Below are positions 9,158 to 16,644 of a stretch of DNA of 64,000 nt, one piece after another; the first letter of the stretch is position 1, and the number at the start of each line of letters is the position of its first letter. The DNA is from Streptomyces mashuensis (GTDB lineage: Bacteria > Actinomycetota > Actinomycetes > Streptomycetales > Streptomycetaceae): contig NZ_BNBD01000018.1 of the NCBI RefSeq assembly GCF_014654785.1, positions 1-64,000 on the forward strand, read 5' to 3'. The translations under genes and the position numbers were made by a program. The notes beneath the pieces are model-generated. The model made no database searches and was not told the origin of the DNA. It saw only the letters and a program-made list of their open reading frames with translations.

Positions 9158-10467
9158 CTCGCCCGGGCCAGGATCAGGGAACAGTTCTCGCCGCCGAAGC
9201 CGAAGGAGTTCGACAGCACCGTGTTCACCGGTGCCTCGCGCCGTTCGGTGACGATGTCCAGCCCGCGGCTGTCCTCGTCCGCCCCGGTGAAGTTCAGGGT
9301 CGGCAGGAGCGTCTGCCGCTGGAGGCCGATGACCGACAGGACCGCCTCGACGGCACCGCTGTTGGCCAGCGAGTGGCCGAGGGCGGACTTGTTGCCGGTG
9401 ACCGGCAGGCGGGCGGCCCGCTCGCCGAAGACGGCGTGCAGCGCCGCGGCCTCGCAGGCGTCGTTGGCCTGGGTGGACGTGCCGTGCGCGTTGATGTGGT
9501 CGATGTCGTCCGGGGTGAGTCCGGCGTCGGCGATCGCGGCCCGCATGCAGGCGGCGTAGTCGGAGCCGTCCCGCGAACTGGACGTCATCCGTACGGCCTC
9601 GGTGACCCCGGCGTACCCGGCGACCCGGGCCAGGACGCGGGCGCCGCGCGCCTCGGCGTGCGCCCGCGACTCCAGCACGAGGAAGGCGGCGCCGTCCCCG
9701 ATCACGAAGCCCGCGCGGTCCTTGTCGAACGGCCGGCTGATCTCCGCGGCCGTCCGGCCGCCGGCCGGGGCGAGGGCGCCCACCGCGTGGAAGGCGGTGA
9801 TGGAGGCCAGTGTCGTCAGACTCTCGGCGCCACCCGCGATCGCCACGTCGAGCACGCCGCTGCGGATGTAGCGGTACGCGCTGCCGACCGCCATGCCGCC
9901 GGCGGCGCAGGCGTCCGCGCGGGTCTCCATGACACCGACCGCGCCGAAGTGGTCGGCCAGGCCGGCGGTGACGGAGTCCGGCTGGTGTCTGCGGTGCCGC
10001 AGCGGGTCGGGGCCACCGTCCGACGCCAGGTAGGCGTCCAGGTCCAGGGTCCCTGAGGTGTGATCGACGTGGGCGGCGAGGGCGGTGAGCTCCTCCGGCT
10101 CCATGACCATGCGGTTGCAGGCGAGGAAGACGCCGCCGCGTTCGCCGTCCAGGCGGCGCGGCAACCCGCTGTTCTCCCAGGCCTGGGCGGCGGCGTGCCA
10201 GGCGAGGACGCCGGCGGGCCCCTGGGCGCCGGCCTCCTCGGGCACCGCCGCGTCGAGGGACCGCCACACGTGTGGCGGGATGTGCGCGGAGACCGCGCAC
10301 GGGATGCCCCACTCCTGGTGGAGAGGGTGCTCCGCGATGAGCGTGCGCCCTTCTGCGAGGTGGTCGAACAGTGCCTCCGGATCGGTCAGTCGACCGGCGA
10401 CCAGGCCGATGCCGGTCACCACCACCTCGTGTCCGGCCGCGGTGGGTAAGTGGGCGTGGGGGTTCAC
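9154..10467 (-). CDS. Type II beta-ketoacyl synthase (KS-alpha), first pair
   Basis: A 437-residue ketosynthase with an intact triad. Cys near residue 186 lies in RADACAAGG, His in NAHGTSTQAND, and the second His in GHSLANSGAVEA. The C-terminal NSFGFGGEN motif is present. The Asp-Ala-Cys nucleophile context differs from the Thr-Ala-Cys of the second KS, so the two active KSs are not recent copies. It follows the ACP gene by 52 bases and overlaps its KS-like partner. Two KSs with different pockets suggest one pair primes or makes short chains and the other extends them. That division of labour is a guess. Confidence 0.9.
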   Translation of the reverse strand: MNPHAHLPTAAGHEVVVTGIGLVAGRLTDPEALFDHLAEGRTLIAEHPLHQEWGIPCAVSAHIPPHVWRSLDAAVPEEAGAQGPAGVLAWHAAAQAWENSGLPRRLDGERGGVFLACNRMVMEPEELTALAAHVDHTSGTLDLDAYLASDGGPDPLRHRRHQPDSVTAGLADHFGAVGVMETRADACAAGGMAVGSAYRYIRSGVLDVAIAGGAESLTTLASITAFHAVGALAPAGGRTAAEISRPFDKDRAGFVIGDGAAFLVLESRAHAEARGARVLARVAGYAGVTEAVRMTSSSRDGSDYAACMRAAIADAGLTPDDIDHINAHGTSTQANDACEAAALHAVFGERAARLPVTGNKSALGHSLANSGAVEAVLSVIGLQRQTLLPTLNFTGADEDSRGLDIVTERREAPVNTVLSNSFGFGGENCSLILARAR

Positions 10468-10519
10468 TTGCTGTCCTTTCGTACGACGAGCGACGCCTTC
10501 CGCACGGGTCGTCGCGCCG

Positions 10520-11098
10520 TCAGCCGGCGTGCTGCGGCAGGCCGAGCGCCTCCAGGGCCGACCGGACGCCCTCGGCCATCACCTCGTCACCGGTCGCCGG
10601 CTCCGGCACGGCGCCGCAGCCCGCGCAGACGGCCTTGCCGGAGGCGGCGACCTCCGCCTTGTCGGCACCGCACTCCGTGCAGTTCTCCGGCAGGTGGTCG
10701 AAGATGGCGTGGGTGAAGGCGGCCCAGTGCGCGCTGGTCGCCGCCGCGGCGACCTCGTACGGCCGCATGCCGGCGTGCACCTGCTCCTCGGAGTAGCCGA
10801 AGGCGCTGCGCCGCAGCACCTCCGCCGCCAGCTCGGTGATGCCGCCGCGCTCGTCGTACAGCCGCTCGGAGCCGCCGAGCGCGGACGCCAGCTGGTCCAG
10901 CACATTGGACTTGGGCAGGGCCACGCCCAGCCGGGTCTCCATCTCGTAGCGGAATTCGACCAGGTCGAGGGATTCGGCACCCAGGTCGGAGACCAGGGTG
11001 GCCTCCGGGGTGATGCTGTCGGCACCGGTGCCCAGGACCTGGGCCAGGCCCTCCCGCACGATCTCCTGGATCTGCTCCGCCTCAAAAGGGTTCTGCAT
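10520..11098 (-). CDS. Acyl carrier protein with C-terminal zinc-ribbon-like tail
   Basis: The first gene of the PKS operon encodes a 192-residue protein. Residues 1 to about 85 form a normal ACP, with the phosphopantetheine Ser at about 43 in GAESLDLVEF. The remainder is unusual for an ACP: a helical region with AFGYSEEQVHAG, then CTECG and CAGCG pairs about 13 residues apart, which looks like a four-Cys zinc ribbon. The start is ATG at 11098, preceded by GGAGAG. A longer reading from 11197 crosses an operator-like inverted repeat and is rejected. The ACP role is clear; the tail may bind metal or dock a partner enzyme. Confidence 0.85.
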   Translation of the reverse strand: MQNPFEAEQIQEIVREGLAQVLGTGADSITPEATLVSDLGAESLDLVEFRYEMETRLGVALPKSNVLDQLASALGGSERLYDERGGITELAAEVLRRSAFGYSEEQVHAGMRPYEVAAAATSAHWAAFTHAIFDHLPENCTECGADKAEVAASGKAVCAGCGAVPEPATGDEVMAEGVRSALEALGLPQHAG

Positions 11099-11125
11099 GG
11101 CTCTCTCCTCGCATATGAGGTGCAT

Positions 11126-11139
11126 ACGAACTCGTTCGT
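11126..11139. promoter_or_regulatory. Inverted repeat before the ACP gene
   Basis: The arms ACGAAC and GTTCGT are perfect complements separated by two bases. The site lies 27 bases upstream of the ACP start codon, within the likely 5' leader or a second promoter. It could be an operator for a regulator other than the local TetR, whose candidate site differs. Confidence 0.3.
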
Positions 11140-11495
11140 GGGCACGCCGGGCGGCACAACGTTCCGGGCGGCACCTTTTTACGGCGTGAAACGCCACGAA
11201 AAAGCGCAGGGTAAATCATCCGGCGGAATACCGCGCCCGTCGCGCGATTTCATGACTCCCCTACCGGGAGTGCGGAAATACCCGTTACAAGGGCAGGGCT
11301 GCACACCCGGCGGACGAATGAATGGGAATACCTGTCGGCACGCGACCCGGAGCCACAGAAAAATGGCGTGATCAACCGACGGGCAGAAGAAAAGGGGCAC
11401 ACACCCGGCGTTCGGCCGGCCCCGTACTCAGACGGCCTCAGACAGCCTTGAACGCACTACACATACCAACCCCCGTACACAGTCCCCCGACACAG

Positions 11496-11514
11496 GAACC
11501 TGAACTGCAGGTTC
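11496..11514. promoter_or_regulatory. Inverted repeat next to the candidate PKS promoter
   Basis: Perfect seven-base arms GAACCTG and CAGGTTC flank a five-base spacer. On the minus strand it begins about seven bases past the candidate -10 hexamer at 11521-11526, so a bound protein would cover the transcription start. This is a typical repressor position. Confidence 0.3.
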
Positions 11515-11520
11515 GAAAAA

Positions 11521-11550
11521 AGGCTAGCAGAGCCCTTTCGAATGAGTCAC
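11521..11550 (-). promoter_or_regulatory. Candidate promoter of the PKS operon
   Basis: Read on the minus strand, GTGACT (11545-11550) and TAGCCT (11521-11526) are 18 bases apart and resemble a housekeeping sigma promoter of Streptomyces. It would give a leader of about 415 bases before the ACP. It lies between the TetR-like palindrome and the inverted repeat at 11496. Matching by eye only. Confidence 0.28.
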
Positions 11551-11561
11551 TCGATTGTGCG

Positions 11562-11579
11562 CTAGGTCACGCGACCGAG
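11562..11579. promoter_or_regulatory. Probable TetR operator, copy 1
   Basis: The 18-base near-palindrome CTAGGTCACGCGACCGAG shares its first 15 bases with the site at 16274-16291, next to the operon that encodes the only intact TetR gene here. It lies just upstream of the candidate -35 of the PKS promoter. Two matching copies before two operons of the same block are good evidence for shared control. Confidence 0.55.
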
Positions 11580-11750
11580 CGGCGTGACAGCCATGCGGCC
11601 GTGACATATTCCCGGGAATGAAGAAATTAACCTGCGGTTCACATGGTGGATATTTTTTCACCGAGAGGGCCGCCACCTGCGGTTACGCACGGTAAACGCT
11701 TCCCGGAACACATCGGATCGAGCCATCCTGCGCATTTTCGGTCAATGGCC

Positions 11751-11780
11751 GGAACGCGGCACCCGGGGGTGCCGCGTTCC
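11751..11780 (-). terminator. Hairpin terminator after the ferredoxin reductase gene
   Basis: Perfect 13-base arms starting GGAACGCGG and ending GCGTTCC enclose a CGGG loop. The hairpin begins 21 bases after the ferredoxin reductase stop on the minus strand. No T-run follows, which is normal for actinomycete terminators. Confidence 0.65.
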
Positions 11781-11801
11781 GTCGCGGTCGCCGGTGACCG
11801 G

Positions 11802-13016
11802 TCAGGCGGCCGGCGCGGCCGGCCGCGTCTCCCGGAGCCGCCGCGCGTAGGCCGTCAGCAGCCCGCCCCGGTTCACAGTCACCGCGCCGACCAGCCGGTC
11901 CCCGCGATAGTGCGCCTCCACCACCGCGTCCGTCGCCGGGTCACCCGCCTCGACGACCGCCCGGTCACCGGTCCCCGGCAGGCCCACCGACTTGATCCGG
12001 AGCCCGAACGCGGAGGTCCAGAAGGACGGTACGTGCTCATAGGGCTCCGCCGGTCCCGGCCCCGCCAGGAGGTTGCTGCCGGCCAGTTCGCCCTGCGCCG
12101 CCGCGTTGCTCCAGTGCTCCAGCGCCACCGGACCCTCCGGCGAGCACACCGCGTCGCACAGGGCCACGTCCCCTGCCACCACGATCCGCGGGTCGGACGC
12201 CCCGGCCCCGCCACCGGTACGGGCGAACAGCCGCTCGTCGCAGTGGACCCGCCCGGACACCAGCGACAGCCCGGAACCCCGCAGCCACCCGGTGGCCGGC
12301 GTCATCCCGATGGCCACCACCACCAGCTCCGCCGGCAGCACGGTCCCGTCCGACAGCACGGCCCCGGTGACCCGCTCGCCGTCGGACCGGAAACCCCGGA
12401 CGCCGGTGCCCAGGCGCAGTCCCACGCCGGCACGGCGCGCCGCGGCGGCCACGATTCCGGAGACCGTTCCGCCCAGCGCCCGCAACGGCCCATCGAGCGG
12501 TTCCACCAGCGTCACCCGGATTCCGAGGCCCAGCCCGGACAGTGACGACGCCAGTTCCACCCCGACGAACCCCGCCCCGACGACGACCACGTCACGGGCC
12601 CCGCCGTCCACGGCGGCGCGCAGCCGGCGGACGTCGTCCAGTCCCCGTACGGCCAGTACTCCCCCGGGCGGCACCTCGCCGGGCCAGGGCCGGGCCTGTG
12701 CCCCGGTGGCCAGCACCAGTCCGTCGTAGGGGAGTTCGGTGCCGTCGGCCAGCCGCACGCGGCGCCGGTCCCGGTCGAGGCCGGCGGCCGCGGTGCCCCG
12801 GATCCAGCGGGCGCCGAAGTCGTCGGCGCCCGCCAGCCGGATGTCGGCCTCTGTGAGGGTGCCGGCCACGACCTGCTTGGTGAGTGGCGGGCGGTCGTAG
12901 GGCAGGTGGGCCTCGTCCGACACGACGGTCAGCGCTCCGGAGTACCCCTGGGCCCGCAGTGACGCGCAGGCCCGGACACCCGCCAGGCCGGCGCCCACCA
13001 CCACGACCTCGCGCAA
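11802..13016 (-). CDS. FAD-dependent ferredoxin reductase
   Basis: A 404-residue member of the rubredoxin/putidaredoxin reductase family. An N-terminal FAD loop VVGAGLAGVRA lies at about 6-16, the LPYDRPPLTK segment near 43-52, and a second GAGFVGVE loop for NAD(P)H near 147-154. The IVVAGDVA FAD motif follows at about 280. It passes electrons from NAD(P)H to a ferredoxin, here almost certainly the small protein encoded three bases upstream, which in turn serves the P450 at 13255. The three genes form a complete P450 electron chain, which is uncommon because most Streptomyces P450s borrow a reductase encoded elsewhere. Confidence 0.92.
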   Translation of the reverse strand: MREVVVVGAGLAGVRACASLRAQGYSGALTVVSDEAHLPYDRPPLTKQVVAGTLTEADIRLAGADDFGARWIRGTAAAGLDRDRRRVRLADGTELPYDGLVLATGAQARPWPGEVPPGGVLAVRGLDDVRRLRAAVDGGARDVVVVGAGFVGVELASSLSGLGLGIRVTLVEPLDGPLRALGGTVSGIVAAAARRAGVGLRLGTGVRGFRSDGERVTGAVLSDGTVLPAELVVVAIGMTPATGWLRGSGLSLVSGRVHCDERLFARTGGGAGASDPRIVVAGDVALCDAVCSPEGPVALEHWSNAAAQGELAGSNLLAGPGPAEPYEHVPSFWTSAFGLRIKSVGLPGTGDRAVVEAGDPATDAVVEAHYRGDRLVGAVTVNRGGLLTAYARRLRETRPAAPAA

Positions 13017-13019
13017 GGT

Positions 13020-13211
13020 TCAGGCCCCCTCGACCGTGATGGCCCGCACCGGGCACGCCCGAGCCGCGGCAGCCACCCTGGGCGCCAGCCCGGGCGCCGG
13101 GTCCGGGGCGACCATCAGCCGCTCGTCGTCATCCAGTTCGAAGACCTCGGGCGCGACGAGGGCGCACTGCCCCAGCCCGTCGCACAGGTCGTGATCCACC
13201 GTGATCCGCAT
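13020..13211 (-). CDS. [3Fe-4S]-type ferredoxin of the P450 system
   Basis: A 63-residue ferredoxin of the small Streptomyces type. The Cys ligands are in CDGLGQC (about 10 and 16) and in ARACPVRAI near 53. A non-Cys residue where a fourth Cys would sit fits a 3Fe-4S cluster. It lies between the P450 gene and the reductase gene, three bases from the latter, so it is the likely shuttle for this P450. Confidence 0.9.
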   Translation of the reverse strand: MRITVDHDLCDGLGQCALVAPEVFELDDDERLMVAPDPAPGLAPRVAAAARACPVRAITVEGA

Positions 13212-13254
13212 GTCCGTACGTCCCCCTGTCGCTGTTTCCGTGTTCCCGCGCCGT

Positions 13255-14442
13255 TCACGCGGTACCGCGCGCGTAGCGCAGCGGCAGTTCCTCCAGGCCC
13301 CGGATCGCGTCCGAGGCGAGCCACCGCACTTCCTCCGGCGGAACCGCCAGCTCCAGGGTGGGGAAGCGGTCCAGGATCTCGGTGAGCGCGATCGTCGCCT
13401 CCTGACGCGCCAGCCGCTGCCCCAGGCAGAAGTGCGGCCCCATGCCGAACGCCATGTGCTGTGCGGTGGCCCGGCCGATGTCGAAGGTGTGCGGGTCCTC
13501 GCGCACGTCCTCGTCGCGGTTGGCCGCGTTCAGCAGGAACCGCACCAGCTCGCCCTTGCGGATGACCACGCCGCCGGCCTCGATGTCCTCCAGCGCCACC
13601 CGGTTGACGGTCGTCATCGCCGAGCCGCGGAACCGCAGCGCCTCCTCCACCGCCTGGCCGGCCAGCGAGGGGTCCCGGCGCAGCGCGGCCAGCTGTGCGG
13701 GGTGCGTGAGCAGGTCGTGGAGGGCGTTGGCCAGCAGGTTCGTCACCGTGTCGTGGCCGGCGATCAGCAACACCGCGGTGAAGGAGGAGAGTTCCTCGTC
13801 GCTCAGCCCGGTGCCGTCCTCGAACCGTGCCGCGATCATCTCGCCGAGCAGGTCCTCGGTGGGGTGCTCCCGCTTGGCGGCGATCAGCGTGGCGCAGTAG
13901 GCGAACAGTTCGGCGGCCGCCTTCTGCATCGCCTCCAGCGAGGGCGCGGCGGAGATGTCCATGGCCCACCGGCGGAACGGGTCCCGGTCCTCGGCCGGTA
14001 CGCCGAGCAGGTCACAGATCACCTCCAGCGGCATCGGGTAGGTGAACGCCTCGATGAAGTCCGCCGTCCCGCTGTCCCCGAGCGCGTCCAGCAGTTCCCG
14101 GGTGATCTGCACGATGCGCGGCTCCAGCTGCCGTACGGCCTTGGAGGCGAACGCCGCGGTCACCAGGCGGCGGTAGCGGGAGTGCTCCGGGTCGTCCTGC
14201 TCCAGGAGCATGACGGGCATGCCCTCGACCAGGGCCCCGTGCGGAGCGTGGGTGTGCACGTCGTTGGAGAGCCTCGGGTCGCTCAGCAGCTCGCGCGTCA
14301 GCGCGGCGCCGAGTACCGTCCAGGTCTCCTGCTGGTTCAGCTGCCGCGTGCGGATGATGCCCCGGCTCGTGGTGAGCCGCTGCAGTTCCCGCTCAAGACC
14401 GGCGCTCGCCGCGAGTCCGGCGAGGTCGATTGCCTCGGACAT
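13255..14442 (-). CDS. Cytochrome P450 monooxygenase
   Basis: A 395-residue class I bacterial P450. The oxygen-binding I-helix reads LLIAGHDTVTN, with the standard acid-alcohol pair. The ExxR element is EEALR, and the heme loop FGMGPHFCLGQR places the Cys ligand near 337. The start is ATG at 14442, with an AGGGGG ribosome site 8-9 bases upstream. A reading from 14502 adds 20 residues with no fold. The TetR and saccharopine-dehydrogenase-like genes lie upstream and the redox partners downstream. It probably hydroxylates or epoxidises the amine or chain made by the adjacent PKS operon. Confidence 0.92.
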   Translation of the reverse strand: MSEAIDLAGLAASAGLERELQRLTTSRGIIRTRQLNQQETWTVLGAALTRELLSDPRLSNDVHTHAPHGALVEGMPVMLLEQDDPEHSRYRRLVTAAFASKAVRQLEPRIVQITRELLDALGDSGTADFIEAFTYPMPLEVICDLLGVPAEDRDPFRRWAMDISAAPSLEAMQKAAAELFAYCATLIAAKREHPTEDLLGEMIAARFEDGTGLSDEELSSFTAVLLIAGHDTVTNLLANALHDLLTHPAQLAALRRDPSLAGQAVEEALRFRGSAMTTVNRVALEDIEAGGVVIRKGELVRFLLNAANRDEDVREDPHTFDIGRATAQHMAFGMGPHFCLGQRLARQEATIALTEILDRFPTLELAVPPEEVRWLASDAIRGLEELPLRYARGTA

Positions 14443-14560
14443 GGTGAAATCCCCCTGGTGACTGCTGATGGACCCGTGCGAGGGCCCGTCGGCCCGCGCC
14501 ACCGCGGCGCGGGCCCGGCCGGCCTCCGGATCGTCCGCCGGGGCCGGTGCGTTGCGTCGG

Positions 14561-15205
14561 TCAGTCCCTGAGCAGCTGTGCGGCCTGCTGGGCGAGCTGG
14601 GTGTCCATGGCCTGTGACCTGCTGCCGGCGATCCCCGACCGCATCAGGGCCGCCCCCTCGACCAGGGCCACGAAGGTCTCGGCCCTGGCCCGGCAGAACT
14701 CGGCCGGCCAGTCGGGGCGGCCCTGCCGCACGTACGCCTCCACGTGCGCGACGTACTTGCGGTAGAACTCCCGGACCACCTCGGCGATGTCCTCGTCCCT
14801 CGCCGCCAGTGCCCACACCTCGACATACAGCCGGACCAGCCGCGGGTCCTCCTGTTCGGCCAGGACCACCGCCACCACGTCCGCGGCGTCGACCGGGTCC
14901 TGCGGGGCCTGCCCGGACGGCGGGGCGTCCGGGGAGACCCGCAGGCCCGTGGTGTCGGCGAGGCGCTCCAGCGAACGGTCGAGGGCCCGTTCCAGCACGG
15001 CCTTGATCAGGTCGGCCCGCGTGGGGAAGTAGTGCTGGAGGTGCCCGACCCGCACCCCCGCCTCCTCGGCGATGGCCCGCAGCGAGGCGTCCGCGTTCCC
15101 ACGGGCGACGAGCACCGTCTCGGCGGCGTCCAGCAGGCTCGTGCGGCGGAGGCTGCCCTGCCGGGTCAGCTGCGGCCGGCCGCCCTTGTCCGTCGCCCCG
15201 CTCAT
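14561..15205 (-). CDS. TetR-family transcriptional regulator
   Basis: A 214-residue one-component regulator. An N-terminal helix-turn-helix covers about residues 23-70, with SLRAIAEEAGVRVGHLQHYF as the recognition region. The C-terminal helical ligand domain does not resemble a well-known subgroup. Its start overlaps the stop of the upstream reductase gene by four bases, so it is cotranscribed with it. Near-palindromes just upstream of that operon (16274) and upstream of the PKS operon (11562) are its likely operators. It therefore probably represses its own operon and the PKS, with release by a pathway product. That ligand is unknown. Confidence 0.88.
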   Translation of the reverse strand: MSGATDKGGRPQLTRQGSLRRTSLLDAAETVLVARGNADASLRAIAEEAGVRVGHLQHYFPTRADLIKAVLERALDRSLERLADTTGLRVSPDAPPSGQAPQDPVDAADVVAVVLAEQEDPRLVRLYVEVWALAARDEDIAEVVREFYRKYVAHVEAYVRQGRPDWPAEFCRARAETFVALVEGAALMRSGIAGSRSQAMDTQLAQQAAQLLRD

Positions 15206-16263
15206 GACACCGTGACCTCGACCCCCGCCTTCTCCAGGGCGGGAAGAACCTCCTGCGGCACCGGCGTCAGCTCCGGGAAGACCACCCCGGACGGTGCCGG
15301 GGCACCGTCCTCACCGAGCACCCGCCGCAGCCCCAGGACGCCGCCCAGCGCAGTGAGGTGGGCCTGCCCGGCGGGGTCCTTGACCACCGCGGTGCGCTGC
15401 TGCCCGTTCCTGCCGCGGACGTCGATCCGCAGCAGCGCGCTGCCGCCCTCGCCCGGCGAGTACAGCATCGAGCGCCGCACCGACTCGAACCGGTCACCAC
15501 GGCCCCACCGGAAGAATCCCGTCTTCTTCAGCGCCAGCAGCGTGGAGGTCGACGAGTTCGCGCTGAAGCCGATCCGGGTGATCGCCGTGTCGACTCCCAG
15601 GGACAGCGGCAGGGTGAACTGCTCGGGGGTGTCGATCCGCGCGACCTTGGTGCGGTGTCCGCCGATGGTGACGTGACCGGCACCGCTCAGCGGCATGATC
15701 ATCCGGCGTTCCCCGCCGATGGTCACCTCGTAGTCGAGCCCCAGCCGGTCCATGAACTCCACCGAGTCGGTGCCGGCCCGGTCCTTGAGGTCGTACCGAA
15801 TCGCGATCTCCACGGCCGACGCGCCGCCGAGCGTCTCGGCGAGCGCCGCGGTGACCAGTGCGGTCACCCCGCCCATCCAGCTGGACGACAGCAGCACCGG
15901 TGCCTTCGGCGGGGTCACGGCCGTGACCGCGACCGCCCGCTGCAGCCGCGCGGTCCAGCGCGTGATGTCGACGTACGGGACGCCACCGCGGACCGCGGCA
16001 CGCAGCACCCGGTCCTCCGGGTCGTTCACGGCGCTGACCACGGCCCGCACACCGGCCGAGAAGGGCTGCGGGTCACTCAGGTCCCAGCACCGCACCGACG
16101 CGCCGACCTCGTCGGCCAGCGCCTGCCCACGCTCCGGGCTGCGCCCGGTGAGCAGCAACGGCCACGCGGGAGCGGCCAGCCGCGTCAGGTCACCGCCGAC
16201 CGTCCCGTAACCACCGACCACGAGCACCGGGCCATTCACGTCTAACTGGATGTCATCGTCCAC
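15202..16263 (-). CDS. Saccharopine-dehydrogenase-like NAD(P)-binding reductase
   Basis: A 353-residue protein with an N-terminal Rossmann domain (VLVVGGYGTVGGDL at about 13-26) and the layout of saccharopine-dehydrogenase-like proteins: SAVNDPEDRVLRAA, then VPYVDITR, then a larger C-terminal substrate domain. True saccharopine dehydrogenases act on imines formed between amino and keto groups. In a block that appears to make an amine from a polyketide chain, reduction of a cyclic imine is a plausible role, but the family also includes trans-acting enoyl reductases and proteins of unknown function. It is the first gene of the operon, with a TetR-like site 11 bases upstream of its start. Confidence 0.72.
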   Translation of the reverse strand: MDDDIQLDVNGPVLVVGGYGTVGGDLTRLAAPAWPLLLTGRSPERGQALADEVGASVRCWDLSDPQPFSAGVRAVVSAVNDPEDRVLRAAVRGGVPYVDITRWTARLQRAVAVTAVTPPKAPVLLSSSWMGGVTALVTAALAETLGGASAVEIAIRYDLKDRAGTDSVEFMDRLGLDYEVTIGGERRMIMPLSGAGHVTIGGHRTKVARIDTPEQFTLPLSLGVDTAITRIGFSANSSTSTLLALKKTGFFRWGRGDRFESVRRSMLYSPGEGGSALLRIDVRGRNGQQRTAVVKDPAGQAHLTALGGVLGLRRVLGEDGAPAPSGVVFPELTPVPQEVLPALEKAGVEVTVS

Positions 16264-16644
16264 ACCGGAGACACTAGGTCACGCGACCTAGAATCTCAAC
16301 GCCCTTCACTGTCGCCCGGATCACATACGTGTGGCTACGAAATGTCGTTGCTGTCAGGGAACTTGACGGTCAGTGGGGCCGTAACTGGGCTCGTCGAGGA
16401 CCTTGACGATGCCGTGGGAGGCGAGATCTTCGTCCGGTCCAGATGTCCGGTGGGGCGTGCTGAAACCGGCGAAGCCGAACGGGACCCAGTCCACGCCGTC
16501 CAGAGGGCAGGAGATGATTGGCTGTGACGAGCCGATGAGGTCCGGGCCACAAAAGGTGTCCCTGCTCGGCCGCCCGCCACCGTGCTGCCGGCAGGCGTAT
16601 GGCGGCGGCACGTCGATGGCCTGCCGCGCGGCAGCCGCGGCTGC
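16264..16644. other. Intergenic region with operator, otherwise no clear gene
   Basis: The first 30 bases hold the operator and presumably the promoter of the reductase-TetR-P450 operon. The remainder, downstream of the response regulator stop, contains short open frames on both strands. The longest minus-strand one (16354-16611, 85 codons) has no recognisable domain and no good ribosome site, and may be a gene remnant. Confidence 0.5.
16274..16291. promoter_or_regulatory. Probable TetR operator, copy 2
   Basis: CTAGGTCACGCGACCTAG is an 18-base palindrome with one central mismatched pair. It ends 11 bases upstream of the start codon of the operon that contains the TetR gene, a position expected to overlap the promoter. 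The copy at 11562 shares its first 15 bases, and the two together define a consensus. Confidence 0.65.

Larger units (their letters stand above)
11099..11801. promoter_or_regulatory. 703-base intergenic control region upstream of the PKS operon
   Basis: No convincing gene lies here, and the region is visibly richer in A and T than its neighbours. It sits upstream of the ACP gene and downstream of the ferredoxin reductase gene. It holds the reductase operon terminator (11751), a TetR-operator-like palindrome (11562), a candidate promoter (11521-11550), and two further inverted repeats (11496 and 11126). Short open frames of 60-99 codons on both strands lack ribosome sites and recognisable products. 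Confidence 0.7.

Noticed and set aside
7979..10312. Minus-strand frame of 777 codons joining two KS-like genes
   Set aside because: Only the part from about 9157 down to 7979 has KS-like sequence. The part before it is an out-of-frame reading of the KS at 9154-10467.
11322..11621. Plus-strand open frame of 99 codons in the PKS control region
   Set aside because: It crosses the candidate promoter, the inverted repeat and the TetR site. It has no ribosome site and its composition is not that of a typical Streptomyces protein.
16354..16611. Minus-strand open frame of 85 codons after the response regulator gene
   Set aside because: The peptide looks somewhat protein-like (VDWVPFGFAGFSTP), but there is no ribosome site and I recognise no domain. 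It may be a remnant, so it is mentioned only under the intergenic region.
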